In this document: piece after piece, positions 1-8,164 of the stretch
Layout of the letters: each line of letters opens with the position of its first letter
Position numbering within the stretch: position 1 is the stretch's first letter
From: Bacillota bacterium
GTDB lineage: Bacteria; Bacillota; Clostridia; Christensenellales; UMGS416
Direction of reading: 5' to 3'
Length of the DNA stretch: 64,000 bases
Assembly: GCA_023435705.1 (NCBI GenBank)
Contig: JAEYRH010000009.1
Location: forward strand, 310,001-374,000
Translations under genes and position numbers: made by a program
The notes under the pieces: generated by a model
Seen by the model: the letters and a program-made list of their open reading frames with translations, nothing else
Told to the model about the DNA's origin: nothing
Databases searched by the model: none

Positions 1-39
1 CGGGATCAAGTTTGGAGATTGACACTACGACACAGAATA

Positions 40-70
40 GCGGGTGGGCCTATAGGCCCACCCGCTTTTT
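40..70 (+). terminator. Rho-independent terminator
   Basis: Perfect 11-bp stem (40-50 with 55-65), TATA loop, then five T. It ends transcription of a plus-strand gene lying upstream of the window. Confidence 0.9.
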
Positions 71-122
71 GAATAGCTTTTCCCTCCGGCTCATACACTG
101 TTTATGACCTGGAGGAAAGCGC

Positions 123-431
123 ATGATCCGGTTATTGAAGCCAGCCACCCTCACGCTGGCTGCGTTGAATCTACTCGACATGGCCATTACCGCTTGCCTG
201 CTGGCCCGGTTTGGCAAGGCTGCGGAAGCCAACATGCTGATGCGGGAGATGTGGCAGGCGTCACCGGTTCTATTTGTGGCGTTCAAGGCGCTGCTGAGCG
301 TGGTATTCCTGGCTCTTGCCCGCAAAGCCGATTGGCTGCGCCGGTGGATGGTGTTTGCCGTGATGCCAGCCACCGCCGTTTATCTTGTTGTGGTAGGGTG
401 GGGTGTGTTTGTGCTGGTCAACATGTTGTAA
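123..431 (+). CDS. Small three-helix membrane protein (DUF5658-like)
   Basis: Encodes 102 residues. Hydrophobic stretches at about 9-30, 48-66 and 74-100 suggest three membrane helices. The first helix carries an acidic residue (LNLLDMAIT) and is followed by GKAAEANMLMR, the layout of the DUF5658 family of unknown function. The ATG is preceded by GGAGGAAAGCGC, which fixes the start. It follows a terminator, so it has its own promoter. It converges with the lipoprotein gene ending at 438. No function can be inferred beyond membrane location. Confidence 0.75.
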   Translation: MIRLLKPATLTLAALNLLDMAITACLLARFGKAAEANMLMREMWQASPVLFVAFKALLSVVFLALARKADWLRRWMVFAVMPATAVYLVVVGWGVFVLVNML

Positions 432-437
432 AGGGGA

Positions 438-1247
438 TTAGTCGCTTGACCACGAATCCACAAAGCTCCTGGCAATCTCATCGATCACCTTGTTGGAGAG
501 CACATATTCCACCAGGTCGCCATCCACATAAGCCTTATCAAAAGTCAGGCTGATTACCTGGTAGGAAGCTGTGCCACCATCGTCAATCACCGGGCCGCCT
601 ACGATCACGGAGACCTGCCGGCGGATGGTCATGCGCCGGGAGCTATCAGCGGACGGAGTATCGCACAGCATGGTGATCACCCTTGCGTCCATCTTGTATG
701 CCGGCGTTTCCCACAGCATCGGGGTGGCATCTTCCGGCATCAGGGAAAGCCAAGGTTCGTCCGGATAGGACTCAATTTGTTCGATTAACCCCACTGCCCT
801 GCCTGTGCTGTCCAGAATGATGGGCTGGAATTCTTCTGCGTCCAGCATGGTCCAGCCCCCGGGAAGCCGCAGTGCGCCCCAGGTTGTGGTGATTGCCTGG
901 CTTGCAAGCTTGAGTGCAGGATACTTCGCAGGATCCTTGTCCTCCGCCACATCCAGCCAGGGGCCGGTGTAACCCACCGACTTCGGCTCCGGCCAGGGTG
1001 TCAGCTCCGGTGTTTTTGTCTCAAAGTCCTCGGCAGGATCGTTGGTTTGCGCTGTGACTTGCGCAGAGCCCGCTGGCTCGCCGGTCATCATGACGGCAGT
1101 GGGCGCTGGGCTTGTGCTCCCCGTGGATGCAGCCGTGCCGGAGCACGCTGCCAGCACCAGCGGCAGCGAAACCACCAATGCGATGGTCACCCAGCTGGCA
1201 AAGGCTGTCCTTGCTTTTTCTGTGGATTTGTTTGGTTTTTCCTTCAT
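438..1247 (-). CDS. Putative secreted lipoprotein, unknown function
   Basis: A 269-residue protein when started at the ATG at 1247. This start gives a basic N-terminus (MKEKPNKSTEK), a hydrophobic core and a lipobox ending LVLAAC, the pattern of a lipoprotein signal peptide cleaved before Cys. A TTG start 39 nt upstream is open but would bury the signal. After the Cys comes a Ser/Thr/Pro/Ala-rich linker (to about residue 75), then a globular domain I do not recognise. No strong ribosome site is visible, so the start rests on the signal peptide. Probably anchored on the outer face of the membrane. Confidence 0.75.
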   Translation of the reverse strand: MKEKPNKSTEKARTAFASWVTIALVVSLPLVLAACSGTAASTGSTSPAPTAVMMTGEPAGSAQVTAQTNDPAEDFETKTPELTPWPEPKSVGYTGPWLDVAEDKDPAKYPALKLASQAITTTWGALRLPGGWTMLDAEEFQPIILDSTGRAVGLIEQIESYPDEPWLSLMPEDATPMLWETPAYKMDARVITMLCDTPSADSSRRMTIRRQVSVIVGGPVIDDGGTASYQVISLTFDKAYVDGDLVEYVLSNKVIDEIARSFVDSWSSD

Positions 1248-1349
1248 GGCAGAAGAATACTGCCTGTGGGTATCGTTGTCAACCAAAACGGGAATTGCGG
1301 AAGGAATTTCCCAACCGGCGTCAAATCAATAGTCAAAGAGGCGATTGGT

Positions 1350-2192
1350 ATGGGGGAAGCGTTGTTTTATGAGCGTCTGCCAACAGGAGCAGTGAAGTGC
1401 CTGCTGTGCCCCCATGGCTGCGTGATCGGCGAAGGCAGCCGTGGCATTTGCGGTGTGCGGGAAAACAGTGGCGGAATGCTGCACTCCATGAATTATGGTC
1501 TGCTCACTTCCATCGCCGCCGACCCGGTGGAAAAAAAGCCGCTGCGGCATTTCCTGCCGGGCACGCGCACTCTCTCCTGCGGCAGTTTCGGCTGCAACCT
1601 GATGTGCCTGCATTGCCAGAACTGGCAGATCGCCAGAGGCAGGCCCGGCGCCATTGAGATGACTCCGCAGGCATTTGTGGCGATGGCCCGCGAGCAGGAT
1701 TGCCCGTCGGTGGCATTCACCTACAACGAGCCCGGCATGTTTTATGAGTGGGTGCTGGAAGCCGCCCGCGTCGCCCATGCCGTGAGTTTGAAGACAATCC
1801 TGGTCACCAACGGATACCTGAACCGGGAGCCGCTGCTGCGACTCCTGCCCCACATCGATGCGATGAACGTGGATTTGAAGGCCTTCACCGAAGAGGGCTA
1901 TCTCAAGGTTGGCGGCAGGCTCGCGCCGGTGATGGAGTATATTGAAACTGCTCAGGCATGCTCTCATGTGGAGGTCACGATGCTGCTTGTGCCCGGCATC
2001 ATTGACACGGTGGAGGAAGTGGAGAGGGCTGCCAAGTGGCTTGCTGGCCTTTCACCGGAGCTGCCGCTGCACCTGTCTCGGTGCTTCCCTGCTTTCCGGC
2101 ACACGGCGGAGCCCACTTCGATCCCGTTTATGCACAAGGCGGCAGAGGCGGCTCGGAAGCATTTGAAACATGTGTATCTGGGGAATGTGTAA
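1350..2192 (+). CDS. amrS: AmmeMemoRadiSam system radical SAM enzyme
   Basis: A 280-residue radical SAM protein. The 4Fe-4S/SAM motif CNLMCLHC (Cys82, 86, 89) lies in a GSFGCNLMCLHCQNW context, and an extra N-terminal cysteine set (Cys17, 20, 24, 34; CLLCPHGC...GICG) is typical of the AmmeMemoRadiSam/PflA-like family. These enzymes co-occur with Memo and AMMECR1 proteins; their substrate is unknown. The gene is followed after 54 bp by exactly such a Memo-AMMECR1 fusion, so the two form a functional pair. I chose the ATG at 1350 (AAGAGG upstream); the frame is open further 5' but that part is antisense to the lipoprotein gene and unlike the family. Confidence 0.92.
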   Translation: MGEALFYERLPTGAVKCLLCPHGCVIGEGSRGICGVRENSGGMLHSMNYGLLTSIAADPVEKKPLRHFLPGTRTLSCGSFGCNLMCLHCQNWQIARGRPGAIEMTPQAFVAMAREQDCPSVAFTYNEPGMFYEWVLEAARVAHAVSLKTILVTNGYLNREPLLRLLPHIDAMNVDLKAFTEEGYLKVGGRLAPVMEYIETAQACSHVEVTMLLVPGIIDTVEEVERAAKWLAGLSPELPLHLSRCFPAFRHTAEPTSIPFMHKAAEAARKHLKHVYLGNV

Positions 2193-2246
2193 GCATCGGG
2201 AATATCGCAGGGTCATTCATGTTCATTGGATGGAGGAAAGAGAGAT

Positions 2247-3689
2247 ATGAGCATCATCGGCGCGGCGTTTTATCCGCATCCGCCGCTTGTTTTGCCGGAG
2301 GTGGGGCAGGGCCAGGAGCGGGCTGCTGCCGCTACAATCGCAGGAATGGAGCGGCTCAGTGCAATGGTCGCCGAATTGAAGCCACAAGTCGTGGCCGTGG
2401 TGACACCCCATGGGCCAGCTTTTTCCGACGTGATCGCCGTAACTGACGCGAAGGAGCTGAGCGGCACAATGGAGCGCTTCCGCGCGCCGGAGGTGAGGCT
2501 CACAAAGCCCGTGCATCAGGCGCTGCTGAGCGCTTTTGAGGAAGAGTGGAGCCGTGACAACCTGCCGGTGGCGAGGCTGGATGGAGCGACACTCCGCAAG
2601 CTAGGCGCCAAAGCGGAGCTGGATCACGGAGCGCTTGTGCCACTCTTTTATTTGGAGAAGCAGTATTCAGATTATGCCATCCTGCACATTTCACCCGGCG
2701 GCCAGCCATTGCGCAGGCAGTATCTGGCCGGCCAGGCGCTGGCCCGGGCGGTTGAACGCCTGGGGATTTCGGTGCTGGTGCTGGCCAGCGGCGATATGTC
2801 CCACAAGCTCAAATCCAGCGGGCCCTATGGCTTTGATCCGGCTGGGCCGCAGTTTGACAAGCTCATTGCCGATGCCATCCGCTCCGGCACACCAGGCAGC
2901 ATTCTTACCATTGACCCTGGCCTTGCCCGCAGCGCCGGTGAGTGCGGCTGGCGGCCGGCGGCTTTCGCGCTGGGGGCGCTGGACGGTCTGGCAGTGGAGA
3001 GCCAGCTGATCAGTTATGAAGGCCCTTTTGGCGTGGGGTATCTCACGGCACTTCTGTCAGCGAAGGAAGGCGCTGCACCGGGCTTTTTGGACGAACTGGA
3101 CCGCGCTGAACAGGGCAGGGCTGCTGCAGCTCGCATGAATGAGGATGCCTATGTGCGCCTGGCGAGGGAAACCATCGAGCGGTATGTCCGTGGTGGCCGC
3201 AAGCCTCAGTGGGCGGAGTTGAAGCAAGGCATGAGCGAGCTGGACACTCTCAGGATGGAGAAACGCAAGGCCGGTGCGTTTGTGTCGCTCCATTTGGAAG
3301 GTGAGCTGCGGGGCTGCATGGGCACCATCGTGCCGGTTTGTCAGCATGTGGGGGAGGAGATCATCCGCAACGCTGTGACCGCCTGCAGTGACGACCCACG
3401 CTTCCCACCGGTGCAGGCTGACGAATTGCAGGGCCTTGCGGTGAAGGTTGATGTGTTGAGCCCCTTTGAGCCGGTGGCATCACCGGACGAATTGGATCCG
3501 GCGCGATATGGCGTGATCGTGGAGAAGCAGGGGCGGCGGGGTTTGCTGCTGCCGGCACTGGATGGTGTGGACACCGTGGAGCGCCAGCTGGAGATCGCCT
3601 GCCGGAAGGCAGGGTTTGCCTGGAAGGCAGGCGATGGGGCAATCAAGCTCTTCCGCTTCACGGTGGAACGGCACGGAGAAGAGGATTGA
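2247..3689 (+). CDS. amrA: Memo/LigB-like plus AMMECR1 fusion (AmmeMemoRadiSam protein A type)
   Basis: A 480-residue two-domain protein. Residues about 1-285 resemble the class III extradiol dioxygenase (LigB/Memo) fold, with a family-typical start (MSIIGAAFYPHPPLVLPEVG) and conserved His residues. Residues about 295-478 are an AMMECR1 domain with its hallmark LRGCMGT near residue 355. In many bacteria these domains are separate proteins encoded next to the radical SAM enzyme; here they are one polypeptide just downstream of amrS, supporting action in one process. The reaction is not established. GGAGG ten bases before the ATG at 2247 sets the start; a longer reading from 2226 lacks a ribosome site. 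Confidence 0.9.
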   Translation: MSIIGAAFYPHPPLVLPEVGQGQERAAAATIAGMERLSAMVAELKPQVVAVVTPHGPAFSDVIAVTDAKELSGTMERFRAPEVRLTKPVHQALLSAFEEEWSRDNLPVARLDGATLRKLGAKAELDHGALVPLFYLEKQYSDYAILHISPGGQPLRRQYLAGQALARAVERLGISVLVLASGDMSHKLKSSGPYGFDPAGPQFDKLIADAIRSGTPGSILTIDPGLARSAGECGWRPAAFALGALDGLAVESQLISYEGPFGVGYLTALLSAKEGAAPGFLDELDRAEQGRAAAARMNEDAYVRLARETIERYVRGGRKPQWAELKQGMSELDTLRMEKRKAGAFVSLHLEGELRGCMGTIVPVCQHVGEEIIRNAVTACSDDPRFPPVQADELQGLAVKVDVLSPFEPVASPDELDPARYGVIVEKQGRRGLLLPALDGVDTVERQLEIACRKAGFAWKAGDGAIKLFRFTVERHGEED

Positions 3690-3731
3690 CCTGCCTGCAA
3701 GCTTAAGGTTCATGCTCTAGGTGAGAATTTA

Positions 3732-3740
3732 TGATATAAT
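3732..3740 (+). promoter_or_regulatory. Extended -10 promoter
   Basis: TGATATAAT, an extended -10 (TGnTATAAT) with no good -35, 35 bp upstream of the CDGSH gene start. Confidence 0.6.
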
Positions 3741-3774
3741 TCTGAACTGCACAAAAGTGCAGTTTGGAGATCGC

Positions 3775-4461
3775 ATGACACCGCAATCGGAATTCAGCAT
3801 CCGTATTCTGGATAAAGGCCCCTATATCGTGACCGGCGGCGTGCCTCTTTGGGATTATTCGATCATATCTGACCGTATGGGTACAGCCACCGACTACCGG
3901 CCAGACAGGGAGTATCCCCCGGCACAGACCTATTCGCTGTGCCGGTGCGGCAAGTCCAAACACATGCCATATTGCGACGGCTCCCACAGCCAAGCGGGCT
4001 TTGTGGGCCGGGAACGTGCCAGCCGCAAGCTCTTCGCCGAGCAAGCTGTTGTCTTTCGGGGCCCCGGCCTCATTTTGGAGGATGTGGAGCACTTATGCAT
4101 GCTGGCGCGGTTCTGCCACCTGGGCGGAGACACCTGGACGCTCATCGAGCGCTCCGGCGATCCCCGTGCCCGTGACCTTGCGATCCGGGGCGCGGTTAAT
4201 TGCCCGGCCGGCAGGCTGGTCGTTCGTGACGCGCAGTCCGGTGAATTGATTGAGCCGGAGCTTGAGCCCTCCATCTGGATGCTGCGTGATGACCTCACCG
4301 GCTATTCGGGGCCGCTGTGGGTGCGGGGCGGCATCCCGATCATCTCTGCTGACGGTACGACCTATGAGGTGCGCAATCGCGTAACGCTGTGCCGCTGCGG
4401 TCAATCGTCCATCATGCCGTTTTGCGACGGGTCGCATATTATGACTAGGTTCAAGGGATAG
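3775..4461 (+). CDS. Dual CDGSH iron-sulfur domain protein
   Basis: A 228-residue protein with two complete CDGSH-type 2Fe-2S motifs, CRCGKSKHMPYCDGSH (about 56-71) and CRCGQSSIMPFCDGSH (about 206-221). Each has three Cys and one His as cluster ligands. The middle (about 85-190) lacks a recognised motif. Bacterial CDGSH proteins bind redox-active, labile 2Fe-2S clusters and are thought to act in electron transfer or iron-sulfur homeostasis; the partner is unknown. The ATG at 3775 has GGAG five bases upstream and follows a TATAAT promoter. A GNAT gene follows after 12 bp and is probably co-transcribed. Cytoplasmic; no signal peptide. Confidence 0.88.
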   Translation: MTPQSEFSIRILDKGPYIVTGGVPLWDYSIISDRMGTATDYRPDREYPPAQTYSLCRCGKSKHMPYCDGSHSQAGFVGRERASRKLFAEQAVVFRGPGLILEDVEHLCMLARFCHLGGDTWTLIERSGDPRARDLAIRGAVNCPAGRLVVRDAQSGELIEPELEPSIWMLRDDLTGYSGPLWVRGGIPIISADGTTYEVRNRVTLCRCGQSSIMPFCDGSHIMTRFKG

Positions 4462-4473
4462 GAGAATTTGTGT

Positions 4474-4998
4474 ATGAACCTTTGGCTGACCATGCCCGAC
4501 GGAGCGCTGCAGCCCGGCTTTTTTGCCATGCTGGCTGCCTTCCGCGATATGCGGGAGGAGCGTTACCGTGATATTTATGACGACCAGGCCTTTGACTTTG
4601 CGGCTTATGTCGCTGAGTTGAATGGGTTCAGCCGGGGAGAAAACCTGCCGGAGGGTTGGGTGCAGGCATCGGTGTTTTGGTTGACTGACGGCAGTCAGAT
4701 CATTGGCACTGGCCGGGTGCGGCATATTGCCGATGAGGAACTGCTCCATGACGACGGAAACATCGGCTATGACATCAACCCCCAATTTCGCAGGCAGGGG
4801 TATGGCACATTGATGCTTGCCCTGCTGTTGGATGAAGCGAAAAAGATGGGGATGGAAAAAGCCCTTGTCACGTGCGAAAGTGACAATGAGGGCTCAAGAA
4901 AAATTATCGAGAAGAACGGAGGCGTTTATGCGGGGGAGTCTGTTTCAAAGGAGAACGACAAGACAGTTTTGAGGTTTTGGGTGGCGGCTGCCGAATAG
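4474..4998 (+). CDS. GNAT family N-acetyltransferase
   Basis: A 174-residue protein with the GNAT acetyl-CoA motif FRRQGYGTLMLALLLDEAKK (RRQGYGT at about 106-112) and the later motif with ESDNEGSRKIIEKNGG, which matches the C-terminal half of the fold. Expected to acetylate an amine-bearing small molecule or protein; the substrate cannot be told. The ATG at 4474 lies nine bases after GGAG; an in-frame TTG six bases earlier is less likely. It sits 12 bp behind the CDGSH gene, probably in one operon, and converges on the membrane protein gene ending at 5018. Confidence 0.88.
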   Translation: MNLWLTMPDGALQPGFFAMLAAFRDMREERYRDIYDDQAFDFAAYVAELNGFSRGENLPEGWVQASVFWLTDGSQIIGTGRVRHIADEELLHDDGNIGYDINPQFRRQGYGTLMLALLLDEAKKMGMEKALVTCESDNEGSRKIIEKNGGVYAGESVSKENDKTVLRFWVAAAE

Positions 4999-5017
4999 CA
5001 GACGGTTCGGTCTGGCA

Positions 5018-5797
5018 TCAGTTGGGTCGCAGCATCAACTGCCTGGCAGCCTCCCTGGCTTCTTTTTCATGCCCTTCCGGGATTGGAATCTCAACTATAT
5101 CCTTAAATATTACCAGATAAGTATATTGGATTAGCAGGACAGGGCTCGTGCTGTTCTTCATTACCTCCGCTTTTTCCAACCTTGTGAATTTTCCGTCCCA
5201 CCAAAATAACTGGCCGATTAGCCATACACCGCCATGTGATATAATGACTTCTCCAGAATCTTGCAGAATTGCCTTGCGTCTTTGCCCCCGAGACAATAAG
5301 TAAACACCGGCAATCAATACACAACAGCCCACAGCCCCAATAAGAAACAACATCGTATTCGCAGGGTAGATTGCCCATAATCGTATCCCATTGATAAGGG
5401 CTATAATGGCAACCACAACGAAAAAAACCGGTGATTTTTTTACAGGGTTTGTACTGACTTTTTTCAAAGCTTGACGGCGCAATTTATCCAGTTCTGTCTG
5501 ACCATAGCTCCAGCGCGCATACACATCTTCGTCATTGTCCATACGCCTGAACACATCAAACCTGCTAGAGTACCACATGGACATAAAGATTCCAGTAAGC
5601 AAGAGCACCAACCCTAGCTGTGGACCTACTGTTTGAATAAATATTTGTATGAAACTCGTTTGCTGGCGAGCCAAGAAGAGGCTCGTTGATGCAACTTGTG
5701 TTTGGATCCTTATGAACATTGGGGCTATGATCAAGATGATTCCAACAACGACAATTGAGACGCTAGACAGCAAACCAGGGACACCTTTGCGTTTCAT
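5018..5797 (-). CDS. Multi-pass membrane protein, unknown
   Basis: A 259-residue protein with hydrophobic stretches at about 8-29, 56-75, 121-141 and 146-166 and a C-terminal soluble domain of about 80 residues. The layout recalls YcxB-like or PH-like membrane proteins, but I cannot assign a family. The stretch is visibly more AT-rich than its neighbours. The start at 5797 (MKRKGVPG) has GAGG six bases upstream; an ATG at 5830 lacks one and overlaps a TATAAT-like sequence that could be the promoter. A single-gene unit converging with the GNAT gene. Confidence 0.65.
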   Translation of the reverse strand: MKRKGVPGLLSSVSIVVVGIILIIAPMFIRIQTQVASTSLFLARQQTSFIQIFIQTVGPQLGLVLLLTGIFMSMWYSSRFDVFRRMDNDEDVYARWSYGQTELDKLRRQALKKVSTNPVKKSPVFFVVVAIIALINGIRLWAIYPANTMLFLIGAVGCCVLIAGVYLLSRGQRRKAILQDSGEVIISHGGVWLIGQLFWWDGKFTRLEKAEVMKNSTSPVLLIQYTYLVIFKDIVEIPIPEGHEKEAREAARQLMLRPN

Positions 5798-6048
5798 GAG
5801 CAACCTCAAAGTGCTGATTCTCAGACTCATTATAGCAAAAGATTACAATAAATGATATATGCGCCTGGTCATGATACTTTGTTTGAGGGTCAATACGGCT
5901 GATCATTCAACTTCCTCGCCGCAGCCCATGCCTCTTCCTCTCAACACGGGGTAGAGTGATGGCCAGCAGGCCGAGTGCGGAGAGGGTGATGCCGGTGATA
6001 TGCCGGAGTTTGCGTTTCGAGACAACATAGTACCCTCGTTGTGTACTA

Positions 6049-6840
6049 TCACTCTGTAAGGTAAATCCTATTATAGAGAGCCTCAGCCCGCAGGTATGCC
6101 TCCCGCAGAAACACCGCCGGTTCTTTGAACCTGGAGTGTGTTATCATCACTTCCATCAACAGCGGCGCTTTGTAGCCCGATTGCTGTATCAGGCTGCAAA
6201 TCTCATCGAAGTCAATAAACCCCTCGCCGGGCAGCACATGATCCACAAATTCCATGATCCTGTCTGACAGATGAACCGCCAGCAGCCGATGCTTCCATTG
6301 CTCCAACAGCGTGAATGTCCTTGGGCCATCCACCTGGTCGTGTGACGAATCATAACAGAAACCGATATGCTCCGGGTTTGCTGCTGCCAGCGCGTTCGTC
6401 ACCAAATCGGTGGCAATCCCCGGCATGACGTTTTCCAGCGCGAAACGGATGCCCGCATTCTTTGCGATTGCCTCCAAAGACGGTAGCATTGTGATAAGGT
6501 CTCTGTTTCGTTGTTTATATTCTTCTGGCTTGAAGTCAAATGCGCTGCAATGCAGCACAATCACCGGCGCGGAAAGCAACACGGCGGCATCGGCTACCTG
6601 TTTGGTAGTCTCCAGAGCATCCGGCATGTCCAGCGAGTCGCTGTGAATGGTATCCATTGAAAGGCCGTGCGACTTCAGTTGGTCGTTCAGTTGCTTGGCT
6701 GTGAGGAGATTTATGATACCGCTGTGGTGGTAGTTGCTGCCTAGGGAGACATGCGTGAAGCCAGCATTTTTGATCAATGGTAATTGCTCGCGCAGGGGGA
6801 TGGAATAGTCGAAGCAGGTCGATATGGAGATGTTCTTCAT
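6049..6840 (-). CDS. Sugar phosphate isomerase/epimerase family TIM-barrel protein
   Basis: A 263-residue protein of the xylose isomerase-like TIM barrel/AP endonuclease 2 family. Family signatures are the metal-site residues in FALENVMPG, GFCYDSSHDQ, LLAVHLSDR and APLLMEVM, with a family-like start (MKNISISTCFDYSIPLREQLPLIKNAG). Such enzymes isomerise or epimerise sugars or keto acids, or cleave DNA; the motifs fit the sugar branch, but the substrate is not predictable. AAGGAG sits upstream of the ATG. It is 23 bp downstream of the dGTPase-like gene on the same strand and may be co-transcribed with it. Confidence 0.85.
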   Translation of the reverse strand: MKNISISTCFDYSIPLREQLPLIKNAGFTHVSLGSNYHHSGIINLLTAKQLNDQLKSHGLSMDTIHSDSLDMPDALETTKQVADAAVLLSAPVIVLHCSAFDFKPEEYKQRNRDLITMLPSLEAIAKNAGIRFALENVMPGIATDLVTNALAAANPEHIGFCYDSSHDQVDGPRTFTLLEQWKHRLLAVHLSDRIMEFVDHVLPGEGFIDFDEICSLIQQSGYKAPLLMEVMITHSRFKEPAVFLREAYLRAEALYNRIYLTE

Positions 6841-6863
6841 TTGCCCTTCTCCTTATAAAAGTC

Positions 6864-7976
6864 CTACCCCTCAAACTCAATCGGATCGGGCTGCGTGAGC
6901 TGGTGGTTGCACTTGAGGGCGTAATTGTCCGTCATGCCGGCCACGTAGTCGCACACAATGCGGTTGTAGGGCGCATTCTCTTCATCATAAAACCATGCCA
7001 TCCGCGCCAGGTAGTCGCCAAACGCCCGGTCACAGGGCAGCGACTCGGCTGCCCATGCCTCCGGGATGCGCCCCAGCCTTTGAAGCCCTTCCAGGAAGTG
7101 CTCATAAATGCCGTCGATGATCTTGGCGCAATACTGTTGATAACGCACCAGCCTCGGGTGGTAATAAATGCGCTTGTAGTTAAAATCCCGCAGCGTCAGC
7201 ATGAGCTCAAACCGTTCGTCGGAGAAGCCCATGCGGTTTGCCTTTAGGGAGTTTTCAATAAGATCCAATACCAGGGTGTTGATGAGATTGGCGTTCATCT
7301 GCTCCAGGTCGGAGCTCAGGCCATGGGGCAGGTCTTCGGGCTTGATGAGGTTGGCACGTAGTGCGTCCTCGATATCGCGGCCCAGATAGGCAATCTTGTC
7401 CGCAAAGCGCACGGCGCAGCCCTCCCAGGCAGCGGGGGTGGAAAAGCCGCCGGAGGCCGCCTTCTCCACTGGATCCAGCGGCAGGCCGTCAGGTTCCAGA
7501 TATTGCTCAAACACCTCTCCGTTGTGGCAGAGGATCGCGTCACGCACGCCGAAGGTGAGATTCAAACCCCGGCCGTTGTTGGCCAGGCAGTCCACCACGC
7601 GGAGGCTGTGGGCTTCGTGCTGGAAGGCCTTCATCTTTTTCTTCAGCTCCCGCTCGCCGCTGTGGCCAAAGGGTGCGTGGCCCAGATCGTGGCCCAGTCC
7701 TGCTGCATAGGCCAGTTCCCCGTCGAGCCCCCAGCCGTTGCGGGCCAGGCCCCGGCACACGGTGGCGGCGATCGTGGCCACATGCATCACATGCTCGATG
7801 CGGGTGCAGATGTGATCGTTTTCCGGTGCGAACAGAAATTGCGTTTTATGCTTCAAACGCCGGAACGGCATCGAGTGGATAATGGCTGTCTGGTCGCGGA
7901 AATAGGGGCCGCGCACATCCTCGCCCCGGCTCACGATCCGGCTTGTGAGCTGCTCCTCGGTTAGCGTGTTGAACAT
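6864..7976 (-). CDS. dgt: Deoxyguanosinetriphosphate triphosphohydrolase-like protein
   Basis: A 370-residue HD-domain phosphohydrolase. His62 (RIEHVMHV) and the His96-Asp97 pair in GLGHDLGHAPFGHSGE match the dGTPase/SAMHD1-like active site, and a downstream RFADKIAYLGRDIEDAL helix supplies the last Asp. The N-terminal VSRGEDVRGPYFRDQ and FRRLKHKTQ motifs are characteristic of the family. It would hydrolyse dNTPs to deoxynucleoside and triphosphate, adjusting nucleotide pools. GGGAGGG precedes the ATG. It is divergent from the MutS-family gene at 8165, so two nucleic-acid housekeeping genes flank a shared 188-bp control region. Length is normal for the shorter Gram-positive branch. Confidence 0.9.
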   Translation of the reverse strand: MFNTLTEEQLTSRIVSRGEDVRGPYFRDQTAIIHSMPFRRLKHKTQFLFAPENDHICTRIEHVMHVATIAATVCRGLARNGWGLDGELAYAAGLGHDLGHAPFGHSGERELKKKMKAFQHEAHSLRVVDCLANNGRGLNLTFGVRDAILCHNGEVFEQYLEPDGLPLDPVEKAASGGFSTPAAWEGCAVRFADKIAYLGRDIEDALRANLIKPEDLPHGLSSDLEQMNANLINTLVLDLIENSLKANRMGFSDERFELMLTLRDFNYKRIYYHPRLVRYQQYCAKIIDGIYEHFLEGLQRLGRIPEAWAAESLPCDRAFGDYLARMAWFYDEENAPYNRIVCDYVAGMTDNYALKCNHQLTQPDPIEFEG

Positions 7977-8133
7977 TGGCCCTCCCTAAACAGTCCTGCC
8001 GATCTTTACCAACTTCATTCGTTATCATTTTAACATGTTTTGTTCAATGGCAACAGGCCCGGCAGCCTGAAGCGTCGGTTCAGCCGCCTATCCCGACGAC
8101 TCGGAGCGTTTGCCGTGCGGCGTGCTGCTTTTG

Positions 8134-8142
8134 TGCTATAAT
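8134..8142 (+). promoter_or_regulatory. Extended -10 promoter
   Basis: TGCTATAAT, an extended -10, 22 bp before the MutS-family start codon, with no clear -35. Confidence 0.6.
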
Positions 8143-8164
8143 CAGGAAATCTGAGGAGGCCGTT

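Noticed and set aside
1047..1349. Longer N-terminus for the radical SAM gene
   Set aside because: The extra 100 residues are Arg/Cys-rich shadow sequence opposite the lipoprotein gene; the ribosome site and family-typical start are at 1350.
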